64,000 bases of DNA from Whalleya microplaca (taxonomy: Eukaryota > Ascomycota > Sordariomycetes > Xylariales > Xylariaceae). Position numbers and translations under genes: made by a program. Positions 1 through 11,598 of the stretch are shown here, piece by piece. The notes beneath the pieces were generated by a model, which saw nothing but the letters and a program-made list of their open reading frames with translations, ran no database searches and had not been told where the DNA came from. The stretch covers positions 433,765-497,764 of the forward strand of contig MU385712.1 of assembly GCA_022497155.1 (NCBI GenBank), read 5' to 3'. Numbering within the stretch: position 1 is the stretch's first letter; each line of letters starts with the position of its first letter.

Positions 1-31
1 CGACAGCCAGAACTAGAGTAGGTGACACTAG

Positions 32-3000
32 CCATTCATCGTGTATCTACTGATCGCGTACAACAGCATTGTGTCAATACCTGGCCTCCCAACCTTGAAT
101 CCACAGTACAAACCTAAAGATCACCAACAATGGCTCCGGGAAGTATTAAGCCATCAAATTCCTCGCGCTAGAATCATGGCTTTCCAGTACGACTTTGGGA
201 AGAGTACTACTCATTCATCCTGGCTTGACCTTTTGGGGCATGTTGATAAACTCCTGCACGGCTTGGCTCTCAGACGAGAGAATGTAGGGACTCGTCCCTT
301 GCTGTTCGTATGCTACAGTTTTGGGGCATTTATCTTGAAAAAAGTAAGATAACCTTGAGGATTATTTTGGCGCATATTGACAAGGCAAACAGGCACTTCT
401 GATAGCAAAAGAGCAAGAATATTTTCATAATATTCTTAAGCTCACTGGTGGAATCGTGTTCCTAGGCTGCCTGAACGACGAAAACCATCCAGATTTTGAG
501 GAAGTCTGTCTAAAATGTGCAGCTGTGGAGTTTGGGACAAGCCAAAAACACGATGCTGTTGGCTCCCTCAAGAAGTCTGATAGTTGGGACATGGTCAAAG
601 AAGTCCTAGAGAGTTTTCGATCCATGCGATGCCCTTTCCCTGTACGGATTCTCTATGAGCTCAAGCATACGCATGTTTATGAAGGGCTTGTATGGAAGAT
701 CATAAAGGGCAAATCCCAGAACGTAAGTATACATTAGAAGTACTATTGAAACTAGGCTCATGGGGTATCAGTTATGCTCTGAGCGCATCTCGACCTTAGG
801 CTGGAATGATGAGCGATTGATCGGAGTAGACAAGGATCATGCAGAGCTGATCAAGTACCCACATCGAGGTGATGCCGAAGGTTTCTTCAATACTTTCATG
901 GAGACGCTCTCCGAACTTGTTGACATAGTGAGCCCAGAGGCGACCGAGATCTGCAGAATGGAGTTACAACAAACTGATACTAATAACGGAGGTTGGTCAC
1001 TACTGTCAGCATTTGGGAGCACCAGCAACTTGATGCTAGATCCTTCCGGTAAGTTCAACCCTTTCCTCTTTGTTACGTTTCGCCAATAGTAATCGTTGTT
1101 GCAGTTGCCCCAGGCCCGACTCAACTTCGAACCCGGTCAATGAGTCAAGACATCATCGAAATACCCAAAGTCTCATGCTTTGTTCTACAGCCTTACGAAG
1201 AAAACCAGAGCTTTGTCGGAAGGGAGGATATCCTCAGTGAGATACACAATCAACTTCAAACATCGACCATCACCAAACCAGGACAGAAGTCATTCGTTCT
1301 TACTGGACTGGGTGGCATGGGCAAGACACAGATAGCTATCAAATATGCTTATAGATACCGACAGTTATATCCTGTAACCCTCCTTGCTCATTCTGATGGG
1401 CAAGCAAAGCTTTCTGAGAGTTTTGCTCTCTTCGCAAGGGAACTTGGGTTAGGTGACGCACTTAATCCCATTCAGGCCAAACAGGCCGTGAAGGACTTTC
1501 TCAAGACACTAAGTATGCCATACAGATGAAATTATTCTCTAATTCACTAATTTCCTTCCAGGAAGCCCGTGGCTAATGATATTTGACAATGCTGACGGAG
1601 ACGACAATGTCCAACTATTGACAGAATTCTGGCCGGAAGCAGATACGGGATCCATTCTAATCACGAGCAGAAATCACACGCTGCGTAACAAGTACCCTGG
1701 GCTCTATCTAATAGAATTAGATGAAAATAGCGCAATCCATCTGTTGTTTAGTCTTACTTCTCTAAGCAGAGCTGCAGAAGATTCAGTTCAGGCTGAAAAA
1801 GGGGCAGCAGCTCAGATTGTTCAGAAAATTGGGTATTTACCATTAGGCATAAGCCAGGCTGCCAGTATGATACTGAATGACTCTTGCTCAATGGCTGAGT
1901 TTCTGGAAGCATACAATCTTCAAGAGCTCATCAACGACTGTGAAGACGTCCGTCTCGTTTCTGGCGACACAACGTACAAATATTCTCTCCGAACAGTTTG
2001 GAATATGAACTACGATCGCTTAACTCACGACCAGCAACAGCTGATCAAGCTAATGTCATTCCTTGACCCTGATAGGATCCAATCAGATTTTCTTCGAGTA
2101 GGAGCATCGACCATTGGAGATTCCAGTCTCGATTTCATCGGCAATGCATATAAGTTCAACAAATGCAAAAGCGGCTTGATTCAGAGCACGTTGGTAACTC
2201 AGAGCCAAACAAGGAAAGAACTTCGCATGCACAGGCTCGTTTCCGCGTCTTGTCAACTTCGCATGGACTTTAAGGAGAGGCAGCAGTTCTATCAGAAAGC
2301 GATAAAACTGATAAGGGCGGTGTGGCCAGTTCCACCACGCATCGCAGTACACAATCCTTCATTGTGGGGAGAACAACGGGCTTTACTACCGCATGTACAG
2401 AGGCTTCGAGAAGTATATGATGATTATCGTCGCAACGGTCAGTCTCTAGTGCCCGAAGAGCCTGTCAATTGGGAGTTTGCCTCCATGCTATATGAGGCTG
2501 GTTGGTAAGGGTCGAGATTATCATACCAAAGAGATTGAAGGTTGCTAACGTATAAGGTTTTGCTACGAGAGCGGGTTGCTAGAATCAGTCTTTGATCTGT
2601 TGCACTCTGCTAAAGAATACTGTCTACGGCACATTGAATGTGGTGGGGGATTCCGTATCCTTGCCGATGTCTATGGAGGGTTAGGATCTTTGGACACGGA
2701 GTCAAATCAGTTCCAAAGTGCTTTTGATAACTTTCAAAATCACGAAAAATACGTCCAGCTCGCAATCAACTCTGGTGAACTGAAAAGACCCTGTATCTGG
2801 GAGGTCTTTGCTCTTGGTAGATTGGCAAACGGGTTTCAAGGATTGCACCGATATTCTGAGGCCGAGTCTTTCTATCGCAAGTGCCTGACCGCCTGGGAAG
2901 CTTTGCCAGGAGACCGAAAGATCTTTACCACACACCTCTCGACCTGCCTATGGCTGCAAGGGAGGGTCGAGGAAGCAGAACAGGTTATCCGGTCCATTAT

Positions 3001-3614
3001 TAAAGATCAGAATGACATCTCAAATTTCCGGTAAGCTGACTCCACCCATCATATATTGCACTAGGCTACTAACATATTCAGAACGGCTATGGCAATGTAT
3101 GCTCTTGGTAACATTACAATTTCTAGAGCTAATGAACTCACATCGAGTGGTATGAAGGTTGAGGCAGATAGTAAATTCGCTGAAGCTATGGAATTGCACT
3201 GTAAAGTACAATATTTATGGACTAAAACTCTTGGTGCAAGGCATCACAAGACCGCCGATGCAATCTATAAAGTCGGATGGCATCTTCACCGGATCAATGA
3301 GTACGACAAAGCCCTGTAAGGCAGAACACTCGATCATGCCACGATAGTAGTATCTAATTAACGTGTTACTTAGTGTCGTGCTGGGAAAGGCTCTTGACAT
3401 ATACGCCGAACAGCCAAAGCTATTCAAGAATGAGATCGCACGCACGAAGTACAAGATGGGATGTGTGCACCAGGACGCTGGAAAATTTGACGAAGGAAGT
3501 AAACTAATACGTGAAGCGGAGAGATCTCGTCAAGATATTGTGCCGCCTGAGTGCTGGGAGTTAGCTGAGGGCGAGAATGCCTTTGATGAGATAGTTCAGT
3601 TCTGGACGAGGTAA
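32..3614 (+). CDS. NLR-type STAND protein: alpha/beta-hydrolase, NB-ARC, TPR (5' partial)
   Basis: Eight exons join in phase: 32-343, 393-722, 772-1048, 1105-1512, 1562-2504, 2557-3030, 3082-3315, 3374-3614 (1072 residues visible). The true start lies left of the window: the first frame meets a stop at 29-31, which also reads as an acceptor (cactag). Domains in order: a degenerate serine-hydrolase fold (IVSIPGL; nucleophile-elbow-like CYSFGAF; GIVFLG; a late His in GVDKDHAELIKYP); an NB-ARC NTPase with entry motif FVGRED, P-loop GLGGMGKT (about residue 375), Walker B WLMIFDNAD and ILITSRN; then helical TPR-like repeats to the stop. Four introns are exactly 49 bp, three others 51-58 bp. Such hydrolase-NB-ARC-TPR proteins are known fungal NLRs thought to act in self/non-self recognition; the hydrolase is the presumed effector. 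Convergent with the next gene. Family assignment is firm; exact exon edges are inferred. Confidence 0.88.
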
Positions 3615-3812
3615 ACATGAGCGTTAGTTACATGTGTTGTCGATTTAAATGTTCTCGACGTTGGGGGCGTCGGTTTACAGGGTGGCTGGTTAGCGCCATA
3701 GGGACTCTAGTCATGATATTTTCCTAACAATTGCTACTATGATATTCATAAGTTGCATCTACCTCAACAGAAGGTCCATCCAAGACTCCAGAACTATTAT
3801 CTGATGTATTAT

Positions 3813-5412
3813 CTACGGAGCTCTCATCCTCTCAAATTTCTCATATGCAATACTCGTATAATATTTACAACAGCGACGGTAAAGAAACAAGAAGCTCAGT
3901 GCAATGAAGAGAACAGCCAGAAGCACAAACCAAACAATAGACACAGCAGGTTGCCACTCCAAAATATTCATGCCGAAGATAGAGGTAACGAAGCTCAAAG
4001 GTACGAATACTGATGCCAATTTCGTGAGGCTCTGGACCTCCTCTGCTTGTGAGATACCCCGCTCCGCAGTTACAAGCTGGGAAAATCCCACCAGTACCTC
4101 TATAGCAGACTCGCACTTATTGGCCATGAGGGAGCATCGCTCCAAAAGGTGGCGGCAGTCGGCTTCTAGCTGTTGTTGCAGCAGCCTTTTCCTTTCCTGC
4201 AATGCCGAGTCAGTAGATTTGGGCCACGAGGCACAGCCACCCTGGATAATTAGCTGAAGGCTCTCCGAGAAGTGGTCTTTAGTTTGGTGTATGACTGTGA
4301 CATGGAAACGGAGCTGCTCCAGATGGAACCTTAATTCGTTCTGGTCAAGGTCCAGTTGATTGTTGGACTCTTCGATACATGCGGCCAAATAGTTAAGCAA
4401 TTGGGTCCAAGACAAAAGGGATGTCCGTAACAATCCGTAGAGGAGATAAAACGGATCAGCAAGTAGGAGTTTGTGGTCTATCTCGTCCTTGACACCAGCG
4501 TTCTTAAGTGGATGAAATTCGTCCAGACTAGACTGGAAATCTAGGTCCGCGTCGGAGCCGGGAGACGAGTGAGGCTTTGCAAGCGTGTCGTTGTACGGGA
4601 CGAGAACTAGGGTTCCTATTGGCCTCTCATTCGAATTGTATTCTTTCCAAGGCATGCCTTGATGGACGATGGGACGTCTGCCTTGGTCGGTGAGGAAAAC
4701 GGCTGCGTGATGATTTGTATTAATGCGGGGGATAATACTTCAGCGAATCAAAGTTACTCTTACCATTCCAATGAGCAGGATCCCCTACCACAGTCATGGA
4801 CACTGTCTGTTCGACACTGCACATTTGAGAGTCATGCAGGTTGATTCGCCGAAATCGACTGGCTCCGTATTTTCGGTCAGTGAGTAGACCCTTTTCTTGC
4901 CTGAGGCAAGTATTGTTCATTTCACTTCGATGTTTTTTAATCAAGAACGACTTTGGACGATCTACAAGTGACTTGATTAGGCTGATATACCGTACTCGTA
5001 CTAGATTATCTTGTAAGGATAAGAGAGTGGGAGATTCGTAGAGCCTGCCTTGAGTCACTGGATTTAGATGTCCAATGAAGAACTCTGGCCGGATGTACCA
5101 TTTAGTTCCGAGTGACACAATGCAGGCTGGCGAAGGGAAACCCTCAAGCACGATGACCCGTGGATGACTATTAGTCTTGGTCTCTTCTGCATTTGTCACC
5201 TTGAATGGAAAAGGAATGGGGTATATGTCAGACTGACAAGGCCCTGAAGCATCGAAAGTTCGGGGAGCCTGCAGTGATGATTGTGGATGGTAACTGGTCT
5301 GTCGCAGATAGTCAATCAACCGGTCATAATAGGCAAATGATGCTGGGTGGGCACGATAACATGATTTAATGAACTCGACGTATGCCTCCTGGTGGATTTC
5401 TGTGCCAGCCAT
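3813..5412 (-). CDS. CorA-like Mg2+ transporter-type membrane protein
   Basis: Two exons, 5412-4764 and 4702-3813, joined across a 61-bp intron in phase 1 give 512 residues. The C-terminus has the CorA signature: a long helical region with charged coiled-coil character (around ELRFHLEQLRFHVTVIHQ), then SIFGMN (GMN at about residues 460-462) closing the first membrane helix, and a second hydrophobic helix (IVWFVLLAVLFIALSFLFL), followed by a short basic tail. CorA/Mrs2/Alr1 proteins form pentameric divalent-cation channels; GMN lines the pore mouth. The N-terminal half is a fungal-specific region with no motif I can name. Many fungal proteins carrying this CorA-like end are uncharacterised and may not transport Mg2+. 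The start at 5412 is the first ATG of the open frame. It is convergent with the upstream NLR, with about 200 bp between the stops. Confidence 0.85.
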
Positions 5413-6131
5413 GCTGTATTGCCCATGGACAATGATTCTGAATTGTCACACTAATAGTCAAATATGGTGGAACACTCTTATAACTTGGGACTGCTCGGTC
5501 CGCAGCAATTCTAAAGCCCGAGGACGGTCAAATGATACATTGGGGCGCGTGAAAATCACCAAGATGATAATTCGTGCACATTTTCTAGAAGAATCTTGTC
5601 ACGGCCACAAATGGAGGCCCCCATGCCCGAGTGCAAGGCAGGGCGATGAGAGCTCGCATGATTATTATGCGATATATACGCATGCGAGGGGCATATGATG
5701 AGGCTCCGTGCCATAGACACACCCCGTTGCGTGCACACCCTCTTGTCAGATCAACTACCACCCACCCAAAACAGTCGAGTATGGACTGCTAATCTATTTC
5801 AAAGTGAAAAAACATGAAGTGACGGGAAACCGGACAGTGCCATCGAGTAAATGATTCGACAAGAACGCCTGAGATAATGCCGTGACAATGCAAAGTGACC
5901 GAACAGCCCATCGGGCGTCATGGAGAAGTCAAAGTATGACACAGCCTCTCCCAAGAATTTCTTTCTCTAGAAGCAGATATATGGTTGCTCATACTCTACC
6001 ATCGTTGCATCATGGGCTAGGCAGATTTTCTCATCAGGCTTTCTTCGGAGATCCTTAAACGGCAAGCCTTAACCTTCTCGCAATACGTACATCTATACCC
6101 ACGTGCATATCAAACTATTCTCTCTTGGATC
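5413..6131. other. Intergenic, no gene seen
   Basis: Divergent spacer upstream of the CorA-like gene. Only short unrelated frames are present; no motif was recognised. Confidence 0.5.
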
Positions 6132-6419
6132 ATGGACCGCCAAGAGGTAGGACTCGACCTCACTGTTCTCAAGCTCTGTGACTAATTCCTGTTAATTTCC
6201 AAGTCTCGTGATAACTCGTTGACCGTTGCCTTGACCGGGACTCCTCGGGAAGAGGCGTCCTGGTCCGTTGCAATAATGAAGAAGCTAGCTGGAGATTCGA
6301 GGTGTCAGCCTTGGAGAGAGATGCCAGGCCTGAGCCTGGGCGATCCTCTTTATTCGGGCCATGACTTTGCTGTCTACAAAGACAAAGTATCAGGAGAAAC
6401 CTGCAATAATGGAAATTGA
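6132..6419 (+). CDS. Possible small two-exon ORF, unknown
   Basis: An ATG at 6132 followed by five codons, a GTAGGA donor (6147) and an acceptor at 6203 would give a 76-residue protein beginning MDRQESRDNSLTVAL and containing GDPLYSGHDFAVYKDK. The composition looks protein-like (balanced, several Trp/Gly/Pro), and the frame is open for about 215 bp in the second exon, but I recognise no family. It may instead be the 5' part of a decayed longer gene, because the sequence after the stop is poor in coding character. Weak call. Confidence 0.22.
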
Positions 6420-6885
6420 AGAGATCGCTTGGTCTGCCACAAATGCAAATACATAGTCTTAAAGATGATGGACTGGGGCAAACTTTTTTTTAGAAACAAA
6501 CGAATCAGTCGACTAATGTCGTAGTGGTAGCTGATTATTCGTTCACTTGGGTATATTACTGGAAAGGCCGAATACTTCGCACTCATTGCAAATTACACTA
6601 TCGTAAACAAAGTAACTTCTGTTCTAGGTTCAATATCTTTAATAGAAGTTTGTCCTCTCGTTTTACGTAGTCATCATGGAATGTGCTATACGTATAAAGT
6701 GAGCGCCTTAAGGTTAGCATACTCGTTTAATTACTAGGCTGCACGCGAAATCTGACCGCGTACTTCCAATGATCACCGCAAAAACTGGCTTGAAGTATTC
6801 TGTCGAAGTAGCACAGCATTTCTAACCAAGCTATTGTCATCTAATAGAGAAGTGGGGTTGTCGCATGTACACATAGCACGAAGAC

Positions 6886-6893
6886 TATATAAG
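6886..6893 (+). promoter_or_regulatory. TATA-like box of the CmcJ/NvfI-family gene
   Basis: TATATAAG lies about 70 bp upstream of the ATG at 6957, a plausible core-promoter position for a filamentous fungus. No independent support. Confidence 0.4.
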
Positions 6894-6956
6894 TCTGTAG
6901 GTAACAAAGGCATTGCTAGCCTTCAATTCCTCAACAATATTATACAACTAAACACT

Positions 6957-8033
6957 ATGACAACAGCAGTTCTACGTTACCTTGAATGGAATGATCTATT
7001 CCAAACTGAGAAGCCATATCAAGTACTGATAGATCTCCCTGAAAAAAAAGAAAACATAAAAAGGTCAAACCTTACGTTTCACGACGGGCAGAACCAAGCC
7101 ATTCTAAATGCCCGAGGCAGCATCGAAACTTATAATCTAGACACACATGGATTTAGTTTCACTCGACACGCTACACAGTTGCAGATTCACGATTTTTTCA
7201 ACAAATCACAAATTGAAAGAGTGTACCTCCCTGAATGCGAAGAGTTGATCAAGAAGGTAGTGGATGGAGCTGATAAGGTCTATTTCTACAATTGGTTGGT
7301 ATGATTACATTTATACTTATATTAAGATCTAAGCCAACTTTAAGTACAAGGTTCGCGATAGCGACCCGACTCTTCGTGAGGGAAGAACACTCGATCTCAA
7401 CGATCCCCTCGCAAAATTGGGACCCGCACGCGTCGTACACATCGGTACGTGCCTGTCTTAAGCTAATAACCGAGGGTACTAGACACTGACAACGGGTAGA
7501 TCAAACGCCGGAATCTGCAGTTGAAAGAGTTCTTTTAGAACTCCCATCTGAAGCCCCAAAGCTTCTCCGGGGCCGTCTTCAGTTGATCAAGTAAGCATTG
7601 GACTCTATTTCTCCAGCGTCGCAGCTAATAACTCTTTCAGCCTCTGGCGACCTATCAACGGTACAGTTCAGAGTTGGCCTCTTGCTCTTTGCGATGGTCG
7701 CACAGTATCACCCTCTTCCCTAGTCGGCGCCGATAGAGTGCGAAGAAACTATACGGGCGGTACTACTTTTGTTTTGGAGGAGCCCAATCGCCAGTGGTAC
7801 TATTTAGACCAACAGAGAGTAGATGAGGTGACAGTTTTTAAAAACTTTGACTCCAAGCACGACGTCACCACATGTGAGTTTCTCAAAAACTTCATGTAGC
7901 ACAAGAGGCTTATTAGGGCATAGTTTCTCCCCATACATCGTTTCTTCCGTTGAACATTCCAGAAAATGCCCGGTCGCGCCAAAGCATTGAAGTCAGAGCC
8001 ATGGTATTCACGTTCCCTGACAAGGATAACTGA
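6957..8033 (+). CDS. CmcJ/NvfI-family (AsaB-like) oxygenase
   Basis: Five exons: 6957-7298, 7351-7444, 7500-7590, 7641-7873, 7924-8033, giving 289 residues with every junction in phase. After the first exon the pieces are too small to show as long frames. The sequence follows the fungal CmcJ/NvfI/AsaB family: N-terminal RYL...EKPYQVLIDLPE, a DTHGFSF block, then VVHIDQTP, RLQLINLWRPI, WYYLDQQ, VFKNFDS, SPHTSF and IEVRAMVF. His144-x-Asp146 and His257 could form an iron-binding HxD...H triad and Arg278 a 2-oxoglutarate contact; that mapping is my inference from known non-haem Fe(II)/2OG enzymes such as NvfI. Members hydroxylate, desaturate or form endoperoxides on specialised metabolites. No cluster partner is visible within 1.8 kb downstream, so the substrate cannot be guessed. 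The gene appears intact. Confidence 0.85.
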
Positions 8034-9833
8034 CCAAGCTTTTGATACAACGATATATCTCTATGTCCTTATCTCGTACTTGTGGCAGTCGCTATAATGG
8101 TGCTGAGGACAACAGCAGCAAATATTTCTAGGTGAATAGCAGTGAAAATGGTTGACATCTGGGCTCAAATTGAGAATTGGCTCTTAGTGAGTAACAAGGA
8201 TGTGGATTTCTATGTATAGGCTTCTTTTCATATTAAGATAATTCCTGCATATCGTATAGCTTCCAACAGGTCCTGGCTCCAATTACCGGGTGACAGAGTA
8301 CATACTAACACGACTCCGGATGATGGACTCGTGGAAATCATCATCTGAGCTAGGGGAAGGTCTAGTTGAACTGACGCTTGTCCTACTTTAGCGTAGTGAT
8401 CCTATCCCGTAACCTATTATGTGACCCACTCATCTCTATCTCATAGCCGGAGCCTAGTTTCTACGAACATGGCATTAGGTAGTCTTTACCAAGATCTCTT
8501 TCTAAATGTGATAGGACTCATCGTGGTCAAGAACGTGCTAGGAGTCCTTGCGGGTCGCGTAAACATAACCTCAAACTAGATAGTAACGAGGGGGACGGAT
8601 GGGACGAGCTTGAGCTACCAATTACTGTTCAAGGTCAAGTCTGCATTCTAATCTAGGAGGATGACCACGATACATGTTACCACTGTCTTACAGAAATTTA
8701 CTATGACATTATCATAATGACTGCCACGGGGTGGGTAAATTTATAGAGGCGGGGCAGCTTATATTCTATCTACGCAAAGTGGATGAATGATTAAAGAAGA
8801 GGAAGAGAAACCCTTCATTGTAGCTATGCGTAAGGGATTGACATTTGAGGTACTAATAGGTGGCATAGTTGGGAGATGTACTAGAGATGGAGAATCCCTA
8901 AGCAAGCGTACATAATTGGGATTTAGTGCTGTACATACTCCTTAGTCTGTCTGGGGACTCTGAGTTCCTCGAACGACTAACTAGCGTAGCGTAACTGGGG
9001 GAAATGCTGTTCAACTCCTAGTATAGCAAGTCCCACGAGCTCTTATTATGTTTAGCGAAATTCGCCTCTAACAACGCATACGCCTCCAGACAATCTTAGT
9101 TAGCTGAGATCCACTCGACATACTGCCACACCCGTGCCGTATCTTAGCATATGCCCCGTCCAATCAAAGCTTGCCCACCCCGACAGCCGAATGCTGCGGA
9201 TGAAATTTGGCACTATCTCGATATATCTATAGGGCTGAAGCAAATCCTCATGGCCCACAATATCTTTTTAGTTGTTCCTCATCCAGGTCGTCACTCGACT
9301 CCCTGACACTCGCCCGATTTTCGGTGATTGTTTAAATGTAGGGCCACAAATAAGACACGGCCGAAAGGTCCGCAGCTGAGTTTATTGTGAGACACAGCAG
9401 AAATATTAGGACCATGATGCTAGGGGAGCGAATAAGATTGGCCGTGCCGCATCAGCCACTGATCTACAACTTCAATCCACTGGAGCTGAGCATCTACTCT
9501 TTCTTGAGGAAAGTTGTCATATGCGGTGAGTATGTTGCAATTTAAGTGCTTATGTATCTGCCAAGTTCAAGCTGAATCGCCTACCTAATGCCACCCTATA
9601 AGACACAATGCCTTCAGCATTTTCAGTTACTGGGTAACTCTCACTGTTACAGATGACAGCATCTTCGTAAGCCTAAGCCCCATCCGTTATTATAAAAAAG
9701 AGACTAATGTCAATAGATGAGAAAAGGGTAGGGCTTATATATACCATTAGATTCCAGGGAAAGCCTGAGATAACTCCCACATTCTTCCAACTACTGGATC
9801 AGAGTCCCAAGATCATCGCGCCCAATCATCACA
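8034..9833. other. 1.8-kb gene-free stretch
   Basis: Dense in stops on both strands. The only recognisable item is a short dispersed repeat at 8241-8296 (listed separately). It probably holds old unidentifiable transposon or gene debris plus the GH43 promoter at its right end. Confidence 0.5.
8241..8296 (+). repeat. Dispersed repeat fragment, copy A
   Basis: This stretch matches 21472-21527 in the same orientation at about 50 of 56 positions, including an identical block around cgtatagcttccaacagg. Flanks do not align. It looks like the remnant of an old repeated element; the element type is unknown. Confidence 0.7.
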
Positions 9834-10971
9834 ATGTTGATCACTAAGAGATTCCTCACTTTCACGGTGAGGCTCACCGTGAGTCTCCTAGCCAAGAGTG
9901 CCTCCGCCCAAGATGGATGGCCAGCACCCGAGGCCATGAAGGGGACCATCCCGAACAACCCCAGAGCGCAGACCCTAGACCCAGCGCTGATCCGACGCTC
10001 GTCCGACAACAAGCTCTTCCTGTACACAACGGGCAAGAACGGCAGCGTGTGGACAGCCTCCTCGCTCTACGGGCCCTGGAAGGACGAGGGCAGCGCGCAA
10101 CTGCGCGAGTTCGGCGGCGCGCCGTCGATCCACCGCGTCGACGACACGTACTACCTGTACATCAACAACCACGAGTTCGACTACGGCAGCGTCGGCGTCA
10201 CGGACCCGGCCATCCACACCTGGGAGCACAACTCCAGCTTCCTCGCCGCCTCGTCCAAGACCCTCGAGGTCGGCGAGTGGACGCAGCACGGCCGCCTCGA
10301 GATCGACTGGGCCAAGAAGTACAACATCCTTGACGCCGCGCTGCTAACCATCGACGATGGCGGGAAGCGCCAGAACCTGCTGTCGTTCGGCTCGTACCAG
10401 CAGGGCATCTTCCAGCTCCCGCTCGCGGACCCGCCGATCAAGATCGCGGACGGCGCGAACGGCGATATCAAGCAGCTCGCTAACAACCAGACAAAGGCGT
10501 TCAAGATGGGGCCCACGGAGGCGAGCTACATCTTCAAGTGGAAGGAATGGTACTACCTGTTCTTCTCGTCGGGCCGCTGCTGCAAGCAGAAGGACGGCAG
10601 CTGGCTGGACCGGGGCGACGTTTACAAGGTCATGGTGTGCCGGTCCAAGCAGGCGCGCGGCGGCTTTGTCGATGATAAAGGGGTTGATTGCGCAGCTAAG
10701 AGCGGTGGGAAGGAGATCCTGGGTACCCATAACAATATTTGGGCTCCTGGTGGACAAGGCGTGCTTGTTGATGATGAGGCTGGAGGGCCGATCATATACT
10801 ACCATTACGGTGAGTGCTTTTCATTCCTAACTTCCTGTCAGTGATGACGCAGTTTGACTGACCATAAAACGATTAGTGCCATACGATGTCAAGACCAAGA
10901 CTCCTGCTGATGAGTTCCGGTTCGGTTGGAATAAGCTTAACTTCAGCTCTGGTTGGCCTGAAGTCATTTGA
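9834..10971 (+). CDS. Secreted GH43 glycosidase, arabinanase-like
   Basis: Two exons, 9834-10809 and 10877-10971, joined in phase across a 67-bp intron; 356 residues. The N-terminus is a signal peptide (basic start, hydrophobic stretch, SASAQ cleavage zone), so the enzyme is probably exported. The five-bladed beta-propeller family GH43 is shown by three spaced carboxylates: Asp49 in TLDPALIR (general base), Asp167 in NILDAALL (pKa modulator) and Glu229 in GPTEASYIFKW (general acid). SYQQGIF, YYLFFSSG and THNNIWAPGG also fit endo-arabinanase-like GH43. It likely cleaves arabinan or related side chains of plant cell walls. The coding sequence is strongly GC-rich at third positions, unlike the AT-rich flanks, giving long shadow frames on both strands. 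Size is normal for a one-domain GH43. No carbohydrate-binding module. Confidence 0.92.
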
Positions 10972-11598
10972 TAGGCTTATAACAGATGATATAATTATGA
11001 TACCGAATAATTTAGTGTATATAATTAAAACTTGATACTATAACTTTTGAGACTTTGTAGAATTTCATCTTATGAACATCGAACTTTAGAACAAACGTGC
11101 CCAGGGAAGTTTCTTGAACTCAATGTCTACCCTCTACTCAGTGGAGAACACGAGCTTGAGTTATGAGCATTTCCTTAATCGTATGTACTCATACACTAGC
11201 AAGTGCGCCGAAATCGATGAGGGCATATCGTCTAGGTGGCCGTACTCTAAGTCTTCCTAAAATAATTAGAACGAATGTGACCACAGCAGATCAATTCAAT
11301 CTAAATAATAAGTCTTGGCCCGAACTTTATGATAGTTCATTTATAATGGTTTCAGAGACGGTAAGCATTACGTCCCACTAAACTCATCGACCTTTATCAT
11401 GCTTGAAAATATTCCACAATTAATCAAAAAGGCATCATATGTCATACAATGTGCAGCCATTAGTGAGCCAACATGTTTAGATATTGGCACACTCTCAGAC
11501 AAGTCTCAATTATCATATGGATAGCCGGTACCTCGCCTATTCCCGGTCGTTTATCCGACCTCTTTTTAATTCCGGATCCCTTGTAACCCGGTTACCCC
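10972..11598. other. Convergent spacer, no gene seen
   Basis: AT-rich 3' flank shared by the GH43 gene and RFC3. Only a short unsupported frame is present. Confidence 0.5.

Noticed and set aside
9917..10830. Long open frames overlapping the GH43 gene on both strands
   Set aside because: They arise from the GC-rich codon use of the GH43 exon, and have Arg/Ala-rich low-complexity products.
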